Under the pieces are notes generated by a model that was not told where the DNA came from, ran no database searches, and saw only the letters and a program-made list of their open reading frames with translations. Source: UBA6115 sp964346355 (lineage in GTDB: Bacteria; Bacillota; Clostridia; Christensenellales; Aristaeellaceae). Taken from it: a stretch of 6,697 bases of DNA. Within the stretch, counting starts at the first letter, position 1. Every line of letters begins with the position of its first letter. Positions 1 to 6,697 of the stretch are shown here, piece after piece. The DNA is taken from positions 1-6,697 of the forward strand of contig CAYFUH010000057.1 of NCBI GenBank assembly GCA_964346355.1, read 5' to 3'. The position numbers and the translations under genes are program-made.

Positions 1-55
1 CAACATGACGCCAGCCCTTAATCGACTCATCAAATGATTAAATTGTGAGGATCGT

Positions 56-595
56 ATGAGAAACAACCGCGTAGTGCGTTTAACCCTGTCCGCCCTGTTT
101 TTGGCGCTGGGCATCCTGCTGCCCTTTTTGACGGGCAACAACCGCCAATTGGGCAACATCATGAGCCTGATGCACATCCCGGTTTTGCTGTGCGGCTTTG
201 TCTGCGGGTGGAAATTTGGCCTGGCTGTTGGCTTCATCACGCCGCTTTTGCGCTCCCTGATTGTCGGGATGCCGCCCATGCTGCCCATCGCCCTGGGGAT
301 GGCCTTTGAGCTAGCTGCCTACGGCGCCTTGGCGGGCCTGTTGTACAAAGCCTTGCCCAAGACCATCACCGGCTTGTACCTGGCCTTGATTCTGTCCATG
401 TTAGGCGGCAGGCTGGTCTGGGGCCTGGCCAGCTTTATCATCTACTCTGCCATGGGTAACCCTTTTACGCTGTCCATGTTTTGGGCCGCAGCTTTCGTGA
501 CGCCCATTCCGGGTATCCTGTTCCACATCGCCATTATCCCGCCGATTTTACTGGCGCTCAAAGCGTATAAATTGTTCCCGCTGACGCGCGAATAA
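56..595 (+). CDS. ECF-type transporter S component (substrate-binding membrane protein), substrate unknown
   Basis: The 179-residue product is almost entirely hydrophobic, with about six likely membrane segments near residues 7-25, 36-51, 54-71, 76-98, 104-130 and 140-170. Size and topology fit S components of energy-coupling factor (ECF) transporters, which bind a vitamin or similar micronutrient in the membrane and dock onto a shared EcfT plus two ATPases. Family-like features are the ALFLALGILLP start of helix 1, the MHIPVLLCGF segment (39-48), GMPPMLP (71-77) and a following FELAAYG (84-90). No EcfA or EcfT gene is in the window, as expected for a group II system with a shared energising module. 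The ATG at 56 has GAGG at 47-50, five bases upstream. The gene ends just before the terminator at 611-642. The substrate (pantothenate, folate or another vitamin) cannot be assigned from sequence by eye. The family call is fairly secure. Confidence 0.8.
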   Translation: MRNNRVVRLTLSALFLALGILLPFLTGNNRQLGNIMSLMHIPVLLCGFVCGWKFGLAVGFITPLLRSLIVGMPPMLPIALGMAFELAAYGALAGLLYKALPKTITGLYLALILSMLGGRLVWGLASFIIYSAMGNPFTLSMFWAAAFVTPIPGILFHIAIIPPILLALKAYKLFPLTRE

Positions 596-610
596 TCATA
601 AAGCGATGTA

Positions 611-642
611 AAAAAGCGCCTCCACTCCTGGAAGCGCTTTTT
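611..642. terminator. Bidirectional intrinsic terminator between convergent genes
   Basis: The sequence reads AAAAAGCGC (611-619), TCCA (621-624), a CTCC loop, TGGA (629-632), then GCGCTTTTT (634-642). This gives a stem with a single C/A mismatch, flanked by an A run on one side and a T run on the other. Each strand therefore sees a GC-rich hairpin followed by a U tract. It lies 15 bases past the stop at 595 and 13 bases past the stop of the minus-strand gene at 656, so it can end both transcripts. Confidence 0.88.
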
Positions 643-655
643 GTTATGGCTGGGA

Positions 656-1630
656 TTACTTGGCGGGCTCAACCGTCATGATGGGATCCATGAAAGCCAG
701 CATATGCTCGCGCTGGGTTTTGTACTCTTCCTTGTTCTCCCAGAAGCGGACGTATTCGCTCTTGGGGGTGGGGAAGCGGTTGTAGGTGATGCGGTTGCGG
801 ATGAACATCAGCACATTGGTGTCCCCGCCAAAGTGGTTGAGGATACTGATGGGCTGGTTGAAGGCGTACACGCTGGGCGCGGTCATCTCCTCCGGCTCCA
901 CGATGTCCACATCGGCATAGGAGTTGTAGAAGGTGATGAACTCGCTGAGTGTTTCGGTCTTAAAGTCGCGCTTGTCGCTGTGGAACATGTGGTAGCTGAC
1001 AACCACTGTATCCTGGTTGACATCCACGTACACCTCGCCCACCTCGTAGATGTTGGAGGCCGCCAGGGTAAAGGTCTGCCGGCCCTGGATGGTGAGGTCG
1101 ATGGGGGTAAACATGTACCATTTATCTGTCAACTCCGGCGTCACGTCACGGAAGTGCGGGCCAAAGGAAGAGACCGTATTGCGCGGGTACAGGGTGTTGG
1201 TAAACTGATCATAATGGTGGGTTTCCACCCCGCCTTCCTTGGTGATGGTCAATTTTTGCGCGTAGTACAGGTACTTGGTGCTGCCCTTGCTGGGCGCGAT
1301 CTTGTAGCTGTAGGTGTTCACTTCCCCATTGCGCGTAAGGGGCTTGTAAACGCTGGCCAAAACCATCTGCGGGGCGTCCCCCTTTAAGAGGGTGTAGTTC
1401 ATGGTCTCTACAACCTTTTTGTCCGCCTGGTCATACACGGTGATGACAACATCCAAATCGGCATCGCTGATGTTTTCCACTGTGAACAGTTGCTCGCTGG
1501 CATCACTTCCTGAAAAGCGGAACTCCTTGTTGACGACTTCCACTTTGATGGTGTTCTCGGCCAAGGCGACACCGGGCAGCAGCGCGAGTGCAAGCATCAA
1601 AACCAGTGTGAGGGATAACAATCTTTTCAT
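656..1630 (-). CDS. Secreted protein of unknown function with signal peptide
   Basis: The product has 324 residues and I do not recognise the family. It starts with a classic Sec signal peptide: a KR n-region, a hydrophobic core to about residue 20, and an ALA cleavage motif at 22-24. There is no lipobox Cys and no sortase or membrane anchor at the C-terminus, and no cysteine anywhere, so a soluble extracellular protein is inferred. Residues 46-100 (FTVENISDADLDVVITVYD and on) alternate like a beta-sandwich of the kind that follows 'neighbouring group' phrases in FxLYD-like or Ig-like domains; this is a resemblance only. The rest, to 324, is mixed, rich in Tyr, Phe and Thr, and shows no catalytic motif. 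The start is supported by AAGGAG on the minus strand (1640-1645), nine bases upstream. The gene diverges from the HtrA-like protease gene and shares a terminator with the ECF gene. Confidence 0.85.
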   Translation of the reverse strand: MKRLLSLTLVLMLALALLPGVALAENTIKVEVVNKEFRFSGSDASEQLFTVENISDADLDVVITVYDQADKKVVETMNYTLLKGDAPQMVLASVYKPLTRNGEVNTYSYKIAPSKGSTKYLYYAQKLTITKEGGVETHHYDQFTNTLYPRNTVSSFGPHFRDVTPELTDKWYMFTPIDLTIQGRQTFTLAASNIYEVGEVYVDVNQDTVVVSYHMFHSDKRDFKTETLSEFITFYNSYADVDIVEPEEMTAPSVYAFNQPISILNHFGGDTNVLMFIRNRITYNRFPTPKSEYVRFWENKEEYKTQREHMLAFMDPIMTVEPAK

Positions 1631-1884
1631 TCAATACATCTCCTTTTTCTAAAGCCCGTCCAGCAGGCTTACACATATAACGGGCCAGGCTTGTCGTTTC
1701 ATGCATCCATTCTAAATGACAGTATGATTTTACCCCGCATTGTGCCATTCATACCCGTTTATGACCGCTGTTTGAGTTTACATTTCATTCATCAACTGGT
1801 AAAAAAATTATCAAAATAGATGGGTATGCTTGATGTGCAGGATAACCTGTGAATGAACCCAAGTGATAGAAAGGACGCATCAGG

Positions 1885-3198
1885 ATGAACGCAAATAAAA
1901 GATTTTCCAGTTTGATTGCAGCAGTACTTGCCCTAAGCTTGCTTTTGGGCATCGGCATCACCGCGCACGCCAACGACACCGCCGGCACCCTCTCGAGGGA
2001 TGAGGTGGACAAGATTGTGGAAACCGCCACCAACAAGGAGGAGGTTACCAGCCCCTTTATTGAGGTTTCCAAAAAAGCGCAGGAGAGCGTGGTGGGGGTT
2101 AACAACTACCAGATTTCCCGCCGCAGCCAGTTTAGCCAGGGGTTTGGCTATTTCTTCGACCAGACACCCGAGGAGTTTGAGCAGGAGCGCAGGACGGGCA
2201 CCGGATCAGGCACTGTGATTTCCCCCTATGGGCATGTGCTGACCAATTATCACGTCATCAGCAACGCTTCGCGCGTGACGGTCAATGTTGGTGACCGCGA
2301 GCTGGAAGCCGCGGTGCTGGGCACAGACGCGGAGCTGGACATCGCGGTCCTGCTGGTGCCAGGCTTGGACCTGCCGCACGTCACCCTGGGTGACAGCGAT
2401 GAGATCCAGGTGGGCGAGTATGCCATTGTGATCGGCAACCCGCTGGGCACCCAGTTTGAGCGCAGCGTGTCTGTGGGCATTGTGTCCGCCGTTTCCCGTA
2501 CCATGACCTCCAGGGGCCGTGACCGCTACGGCCTGCGGACTGAGATTGAAAACAACATGATCCAGGTGGACGCTGCCATCTCCTCCGGCAATTCCGGCGG
2601 CGGCATGTTCAACACCCTGGGCCAGTTGCAGGGCATTCCCACCCTGAAATTGGTGGACAACGCCAACCCCTTCTCCCCCAGCAACTACTCCATTGACAAC
2701 ATCGGCATGTGTGTGCCCATCAACGCTGCCAAGCCTTTGATCCGCACCGTGCTTGAAAACTACAACGCGGAGGAAGCGGAAGCCCAAGCGCAGAAGGTGC
2801 GCGACCAGGAAGCCAAGCAGACAGCGGACGCAAACACCCCCAAGCCCAAATTGGGCGTGCGGATTGGCAGTGTGGGCGCATACCTGCCCCCCAGCCAGGG
2901 CATTGTGCCCCAGGGCGCCTTCGTCATCGAAGTGTTTGACAATTCCGCAGCGCAAAAAGCCGGGATCCAAGTGGGTGATATTATTGTGGAAGCCGATGGC
3001 GACATCATCACCACCAACAGCGAGCTGATTGCGAAAATCAATGATAAAAGCAACGGAGATGAGCTGATGCTCAAGGTGTACCGGGTCACCGGCTTGCTGG
3101 ATGCGCTGGAGGACAGCAGCAAGCTGCGCAACCTGGGAAAGGGCGAGTACATCGACATCAAAGCCATTTTGACAGTTGAAGAAGAAGCCAGCATGTAA
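1885..3198 (+). CDS. HtrA/DegP-like trypsin-fold serine protease with one PDZ domain
   Basis: The 437-residue product is an extracytoplasmic protease that should cleave misfolded or signal proteins at the cell surface. A signal peptide or signal anchor spans about 1-29, with AHA at 27-29 as a possible cleavage site. The S1C protease domain (about 60-290) carries the full triad: His123 in TNYHVI, Asp152 in AELDIAVL and Ser237 in GNSGG. A charged Glu/Ala/Gln/Lys linker (294-317) leads to a single PDZ domain (about 320-401) containing KLGVRIG and the KAGIQVGDII core, then a short tail. After the catalytic Ser the motif is GNSGGGMF, not the usual GNSGGPL. The ATG at 1885 has AAAGGA at 1870-1875, nine bases upstream. 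The gene stands alone, diverging from a secreted-protein gene and ending in the terminator at 3216-3241. Clostridial paralogues vary, so I give no htrA/degP symbol. No clear promoter is visible upstream. Confidence 0.93.
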   Translation: MNANKRFSSLIAAVLALSLLLGIGITAHANDTAGTLSRDEVDKIVETATNKEEVTSPFIEVSKKAQESVVGVNNYQISRRSQFSQGFGYFFDQTPEEFEQERRTGTGSGTVISPYGHVLTNYHVISNASRVTVNVGDRELEAAVLGTDAELDIAVLLVPGLDLPHVTLGDSDEIQVGEYAIVIGNPLGTQFERSVSVGIVSAVSRTMTSRGRDRYGLRTEIENNMIQVDAAISSGNSGGGMFNTLGQLQGIPTLKLVDNANPFSPSNYSIDNIGMCVPINAAKPLIRTVLENYNAEEAEAQAQKVRDQEAKQTADANTPKPKLGVRIGSVGAYLPPSQGIVPQGAFVIEVFDNSAAQKAGIQVGDIIVEADGDIITTNSELIAKINDKSNGDELMLKVYRVTGLLDALEDSSKLRNLGKGEYIDIKAILTVEEEASM

Positions 3199-3215
3199 GG
3201 CAAGTTAAAACGTTG

Positions 3216-3241
3216 GGACAGGCGCACAGCCTGTCCTTTTT
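3216..3241 (+). terminator. Intrinsic terminator of the HtrA-like protease gene
   Basis: A perfect 8-bp GC-rich stem, GGACAGGC (3216-3223) with GCCTGTCC (3229-3236), encloses a GCACA loop and is followed at once by five T (3237-3241). It starts 17 bases after the protease stop codon and separates that gene from the promoter at 3270. Confidence 0.93.
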
Positions 3242-3269
3242 AGATGTATCCCAAGCGCGGTGATTTTGC

Positions 3270-3298
3270 TTGACCGGCTATGCCAGCGTGATTATACT
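3270..3298 (+). promoter_or_regulatory. Sigma-A-type promoter for the DUF4358-like lipoprotein gene
   Basis: TTGACC (3270-3275) and TATACT (3293-3298) each match the -35 and -10 consensus at five of six bases and are separated by exactly 17 bp. Transcription would begin near 3305, giving a leader of about 20-25 bases before the ATG at 3329. The position rules out the longer reading frame from a GTG at 3260, which would start upstream of the promoter. Confidence 0.8.
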
Positions 3299-3328
3299 GA
3301 ATGCAGAGTTCATGTGAAGGATGCCATG

Positions 3329-3844
3329 ATGAAACGATTGACTGCTAGATTCAAGAACGGCCAGGCGATACACCGCGCGCGTCGCACGCGTCAATTGCTG
3401 TGCGCGTCAATCGCACTCATGATGATGCTGCTGCTTGCGGGCTGCACCCCGAAAAAAGACGACGTCCCCTTAGCGCAGATGTATCAACAGATGGAAAAAA
3501 CCGGTGTGTTGCCGGAGATGCTGCCCCTTGATGAGGAGGAAGCCTATGACTTGATTGGCCTTGAGTACAGCCAGTACACAGAGCAGGTGGTGATGATCTC
3601 CCAAGACGGCTTGCTGGCAGATGAGGTGATTTTGTTGCGCGCGAAGGACAAGGCCAGCGCCGATGCGACGTATCAACTGCTGGAAGGCCGCATGGACGCG
3701 AAGGCACGGGAGGCGCGGGACTATTCACCAGAGCAATACGCCATCATCAAAGACGGCATTTTGCGGCAGGATGGCCAGACCTTGGTTCTGCTGGTATCCC
3801 CCCGGGTGAATGAATTAAACGACATCTACAATCAACATAAATAA
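3329..3844 (+). CDS. DUF4358-like lipoprotein of unknown function
   Basis: The product is 171 residues from the ATG at 3329. A basic n-region of about 22 residues (KRLTARFKNG and on) is followed by a hydrophobic core and the lipobox LAGC at 36-39, so Cys39 should be diacylated and the protein tethered to the outer face of the membrane. The mature part (about 46-165) fits the DUF4358 pattern as I remember it: a short N-terminal helix, EEAYDLIGLEYSQY, ADEVILLRAKD, a helix with a long stretch of charged residues, then DYSPEQYAIIKDGI and a TLVLLVSP strand. No enzymatic motif is visible and the family has no established function. An overlapping ATG at 3326 is possible. GAAGG at 3316-3320 sits 8 bases from 3329 and 5 from 3326, favouring 3329. 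The n-region is longer than usual for a lipoprotein. The gene appears monocistronic, between its own promoter and terminator. Confidence 0.83.
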   Translation: MKRLTARFKNGQAIHRARRTRQLLCASIALMMMLLLAGCTPKKDDVPLAQMYQQMEKTGVLPEMLPLDEEEAYDLIGLEYSQYTEQVVMISQDGLLADEVILLRAKDKASADATYQLLEGRMDAKAREARDYSPEQYAIIKDGILRQDGQTLVLLVSPRVNELNDIYNQHK

Positions 3845-3865
3845 AACGGGGATTAATAAAAACAC

Positions 3866-3916
3866 AGCCGCTGACAGGCAGAATGATGAACATCATGAAC
3901 GCATCAGCGGCTTTTT
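3866..3916 (+). terminator. Intrinsic terminator with nested inner hairpin, after the lipoprotein gene
   Basis: The outer stem is perfect: AGCCGCTGA (3866-3874) pairs with TCAGCGGCT (3904-3912), followed by a T tract to 3916. The 29-base interior holds a second small hairpin, ATGATG (3883-3888) with CATCAT (3891-3896). It lies 22 bases after the lipoprotein stop and upstream of the groESL promoter, insulating the heat-shock operon from readthrough. Confidence 0.85.
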
Positions 3917-3958
3917 GATGCTGATGAGAGAAAAGCAGAAAATTTATAACTTAACCCC

Positions 3959-3987
3959 TTGCATATTGGGAAGTTTTAGGGTATATT
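3959..3987 (+). promoter_or_regulatory. Sigma-A-type promoter of the groES-groEL operon
   Basis: TTGCAT (3959-3964) and TATATT (3982-3987) are separated by 17 bp. Transcription would start around 3993-3995, a few bases before the CIRCE operator, so bound HrcA would overlap the initial transcribed region. This is the usual arrangement of HrcA-controlled vegetative promoters in Gram-positive bacteria. Confidence 0.85.
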
Positions 3988-3997
3988 ATGGGCAGGA

Positions 3998-4024
3998 TTA
4001 GCACTCGTCATGGATGAGTGCTAA
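3998..4024 (+). promoter_or_regulatory. CIRCE operator (HrcA repressor binding site)
   Basis: TTAGCACTC (3998-4006) and GAGTGCTAA (4016-4024) form a perfect 9-bp inverted repeat with a 9-bp spacer, matching the CIRCE consensus in every arm position. In the established model HrcA binds CIRCE and represses chaperone operons, and GroEL helps keep HrcA active, so heat or unfolded protein relieves repression. The hrcA gene is not in this window. An ATG at 4014 lies inside the operator and is not the groES start. Confidence 0.98.
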
Positions 4025-4052
4025 CAACACCAAGACAACTGAGGAGGGTACC

Positions 4053-4337
4053 ATGAACGTGAAACCTTTGGGTGACCGTGTGGTCATCAAAAATGTGGAA
4101 AGCGAAGAAACCACCAAGGGCGGCATCATCTTAACCGGCGCTGCCAAGGAAAAGCCCCAGATGGCGGAAGTGATCGCGGTTGGCCCCGGCGGCAACGTGG
4201 ACGGCAAGGAGATTACCATGCATGTGAGCGTTGGCCAGAAGGTCATCTATTCCAAGTATGCCGGCACCGAGGTCAAAATCGGCGGCGAAGAGCTGATCAT
4301 CGTGCGCCAGTCTGACATCCTGGCCGTTGTGGAATAA
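4053..4337 (+). CDS. groES: Co-chaperonin GroES (Hsp10)
   Basis: The 94-residue product is a typical full-length GroES, forming the heptameric lid on GroEL in the cytosol. The conserved start VKPLGDRVVIK (residues 3-13) is followed by the mobile loop around 17-34, with the GEL-binding hydrophobic tripeptide IIL at 25-27 inside GGIILTG, then the VGPGG turn (43-47), GQKVIYSKYAGTEV (61-74) and the closing DILAVVE. The start at 4053 is preferred over an in-frame ATG at 4014 because GAGGAGGG at 4041-4048 lies just upstream, the upstream ATG sits inside CIRCE, and the protein then begins where the family does. It is followed after 22 bases by groEL in the same operon, under the promoter at 3959-3987. 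Nothing about it is unusual. Confidence 0.98.
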   Translation: MNVKPLGDRVVIKNVESEETTKGGIILTGAAKEKPQMAEVIAVGPGGNVDGKEITMHVSVGQKVIYSKYAGTEVKIGGEELIIVRQSDILAVVE

Positions 4338-4359
4338 GTAAGGAAGAAGGAGAAATAAT

Positions 4360-5991
<1,632 letters not shown>

Positions 5992-6039
5992 TGGATATGG
6001 AACGCACTCGTTCATTTTAAATCAAATATCCAATCCTTT

Positions 6040-6066
6040 GGGGGAGGCTGTGGCCTCCCCCGTTTT
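6040..6066 (+). terminator. Intrinsic terminator of the groES-groEL operon
   Basis: A perfect 9-bp stem, GGGGGAGGC (6040-6048) with GCCTCCCCC (6053-6061), encloses a TGTG loop. It is followed by GTTTT and a further T-rich stretch to about 6076. It begins 49 bases after the groEL stop. Confidence 0.92.
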
Positions 6067-6149
6067 ATGATTTTATCCCCACCACATTGTATATAAAAAG
6101 TTTTGGCTAAAAATAATTGGTGAAAATGTATAAATTCCGAACATTTCGC

Positions 6150-6178
6150 TTGATTCTTGTGGTAATATCCGCTATAAT
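6150..6178 (+). promoter_or_regulatory. Sigma-A-type promoter for the anchored protein gene at 6208
   Basis: TTGATT (6150-6155) and a consensus TATAAT (6173-6178) are separated by exactly 17 bp, within an AT-rich stretch after the groEL terminator. The start would fall near 6185, giving a leader of about 23 bases before the ATG at 6208. A partly palindromic 16-bp sequence (6179-6194) overlaps the expected start point. Confidence 0.82.
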
Positions 6179-6207
6179 CCACCATATATTGTGGGAAGAG
6201 GCGGTTG

Positions 6208-6693
6208 ATGACCATGAATTCTTTGGCTGCATTCAGCTTTGTGGGTTGCGTTGCGTTGGCTATCGCAATTTATCTGGCTTGCGCCAAGGCCCACAGGGAT
6301 GAAACGGCCCAGCTAAACCGCCTGCGGGAAAGCGCCTTATACCAGGAATTATATATGAAAATGGCGGCGCTGCGCCACCTGGATATTGACACTGTGCGCA
6401 TTGAGTGCAGCGGCATTACCATGACCACCGTCTGCCCCGCCCACCTGGTACTCAATTTCAAATTCAAGCAAAACGGCAACAGCCTGCGCAATGACGCCTT
6501 CACCCGGCTGTATACCGAACTGATCGCGGAGGACTTTCCCCTCTTTGCCCAAAAGCGTGCCTATGCGCTGCACCGCTATACGGTATACCGCCAAAACGGC
6601 CGGAAAGAGCAAGCCTACTCCTTCATCATGCAGCGCAGCTACAAGGACCTGCTGCTGGCAGAGCGCTACGCGCTGGAGGTCCGGGCCTACTGA
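6208..6693 (+). CDS. Small single-pass membrane protein of unknown function
   Basis: The product has 161 residues and I do not recognise the family. One hydrophobic segment (about 5-25) is followed by a basic-acidic stretch (KAHRDETAQLNRLRE). The positive charges lie after the helix and the N-terminus is neutral, so a cytoplasmic C-terminal domain is slightly favoured, but a signal anchor facing out is possible. The soluble part (about 30-161) looks like a compact alpha/beta domain: a helix (ALYQELYMKMAALRHL), two or three strands around VRIECSGITMTTVCP and HLVLNFKFKQNG, and helices rich in Tyr, Arg and Leu. It has four Cys (14, 25, 67, 76), none in a lipobox. The start could be TTG 6205, ATG 6208 or ATG 6214; GAGG at 6198-6201, six bases from 6208, favours 6208. 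Its stop overlaps the probable start of the next gene, suggesting an operon. Confidence 0.75.
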   Translation: MTMNSLAAFSFVGCVALAIAIYLACAKAHRDETAQLNRLRESALYQELYMKMAALRHLDIDTVRIECSGITMTTVCPAHLVLNFKFKQNGNSLRNDAFTRLYTELIAEDFPLFAQKRAYALHRYTVYRQNGRKEQAYSFIMQRSYKDLLLAERYALEVRAY

Positions 6694-6697
6694 TGAC
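6675..6697 (+). other. Probable ribosome binding site and first codons of a downstream gene cut by the window edge
   Basis: GGAGGT (6675-6680) lies inside the end of the preceding gene and is followed 12 bases later by an ATG at 6693-6695 that overlaps the TGA stop (TGATG). This arrangement is typical of translationally coupled genes in one operon. The spacing is a little long and only five bases of the putative gene are visible, so its product cannot be described. Confidence 0.45.

Noticed and set aside
1..37. Tail of an upstream gene ending at a stop at 19-21 or at 35-37
   Set aside because: Two frames are open from the left edge, reading QHDASP and NMTPALNRLIK. With so few codons neither can be told from chance.
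641..1387. Long plus-strand open frame (248 codons) opposite the secreted-protein gene
   Set aside because: It is a Val/His/Gly-rich shadow of the minus-strand gene, which has a signal peptide and a strong RBS. The frame also begins inside the terminator, with no RBS.
1777..1805. Possible promoter for the protease gene, TTTACA (1777-1782) with TAAAAA (1800-1805)
   Set aside because: The spacing is 17 bp, but the -10 match is poor and lies in a homopolymer-like A run. No better candidate was found on either strand of 1631-1884.
2206..2970. Long minus-strand open frame opposite the HtrA-like protease
   Set aside because: It is a His/Val/Gly-rich shadow of a gene with a complete catalytic triad, and it has no RBS.
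4014..4052. N-terminal extension of groES from an ATG at 4014
   Set aside because: That ATG lies within the CIRCE operator, lacks an RBS, and would add 13 residues absent from the family. GAGGAGGG supports the start at 4053.
5992..6032. Inverted repeat TGGATAT (5992-5998) / ATATCCA (6026-6032) after groEL
   Set aside because: It is a short AT-rich stem with a 27-base loop, and the strong terminator at 6040 explains the region better.
6103..6134. Alternative promoter TTGGCT (6103-6108) with TATAAA (6129-6134)
   Set aside because: The 20-bp spacer is too long, and the TTGATT-17-TATAAT promoter just downstream is much better.
6012..6215. Minus-strand 67-codon open frame downstream of groEL
   Set aside because: It runs across the groEL terminator and the promoter of the next gene, has no RBS, and shows no recognisable features.

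Overview
The window looks like ordinary chromosomal DNA of a moderately GC-rich, low-spore-gene-content-visible member of the Bacillota, most likely class Clostridia. The pointers are strong Shine-Dalgarno sites, sigma-A-type promoters with exact 17-bp spacers, a perfect CIRCE (HrcA) operator in front of groES-groEL, an ECF-type transporter S component, a DUF4358-like lipoprotein (a family I associate mainly with Clostridia), and a GroEL tail ending in GGMGGMY. I cannot place it to genus from sequence alone.

Layout from left to right. At 56-595 (+) there is a membrane protein resembling the substrate-binding S component of an ECF vitamin transporter. It converges on an unrecognised secreted protein at 656-1630 (-), and one symmetric hairpin at 611-642 can terminate both. 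A 254-bp divergent intergenic region (1631-1884) separates that gene from an HtrA/DegP-like secreted serine protease with one PDZ domain (1885-3198, +), which ends in its own terminator. A separate unit follows: a near-consensus promoter (3270-3298), a DUF4358-like lipoprotein gene (3329-3844) and a two-tier terminator. Next is the heat-shock operon: promoter (3959-3987), CIRCE (3998-4024), groES (4053-4337), groEL (4360-5991) and terminator (6040-6066). The last unit starts from another near-consensus promoter (6150-6178) and encodes a small single-pass membrane protein of unknown function (6208-6693). Its stop overlaps a probable start of a further gene cut off by the window edge.

Functionally, two parts belong to protein quality control: cytosolic folding by GroES-GroEL under presumed HrcA control, and extracytoplasmic proteolysis by the HtrA-like protease. 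The divergent secreted protein and the DUF4358-like lipoprotein also act outside the membrane, but nothing shows that they work with the protease. No mobile element, CRISPR array, tRNA, rRNA or clear riboswitch was seen. I did not find a convincing novel multi-gene system. The parts least explained by known families are the secreted protein at 656-1630 and the anchored protein at 6208-6693.
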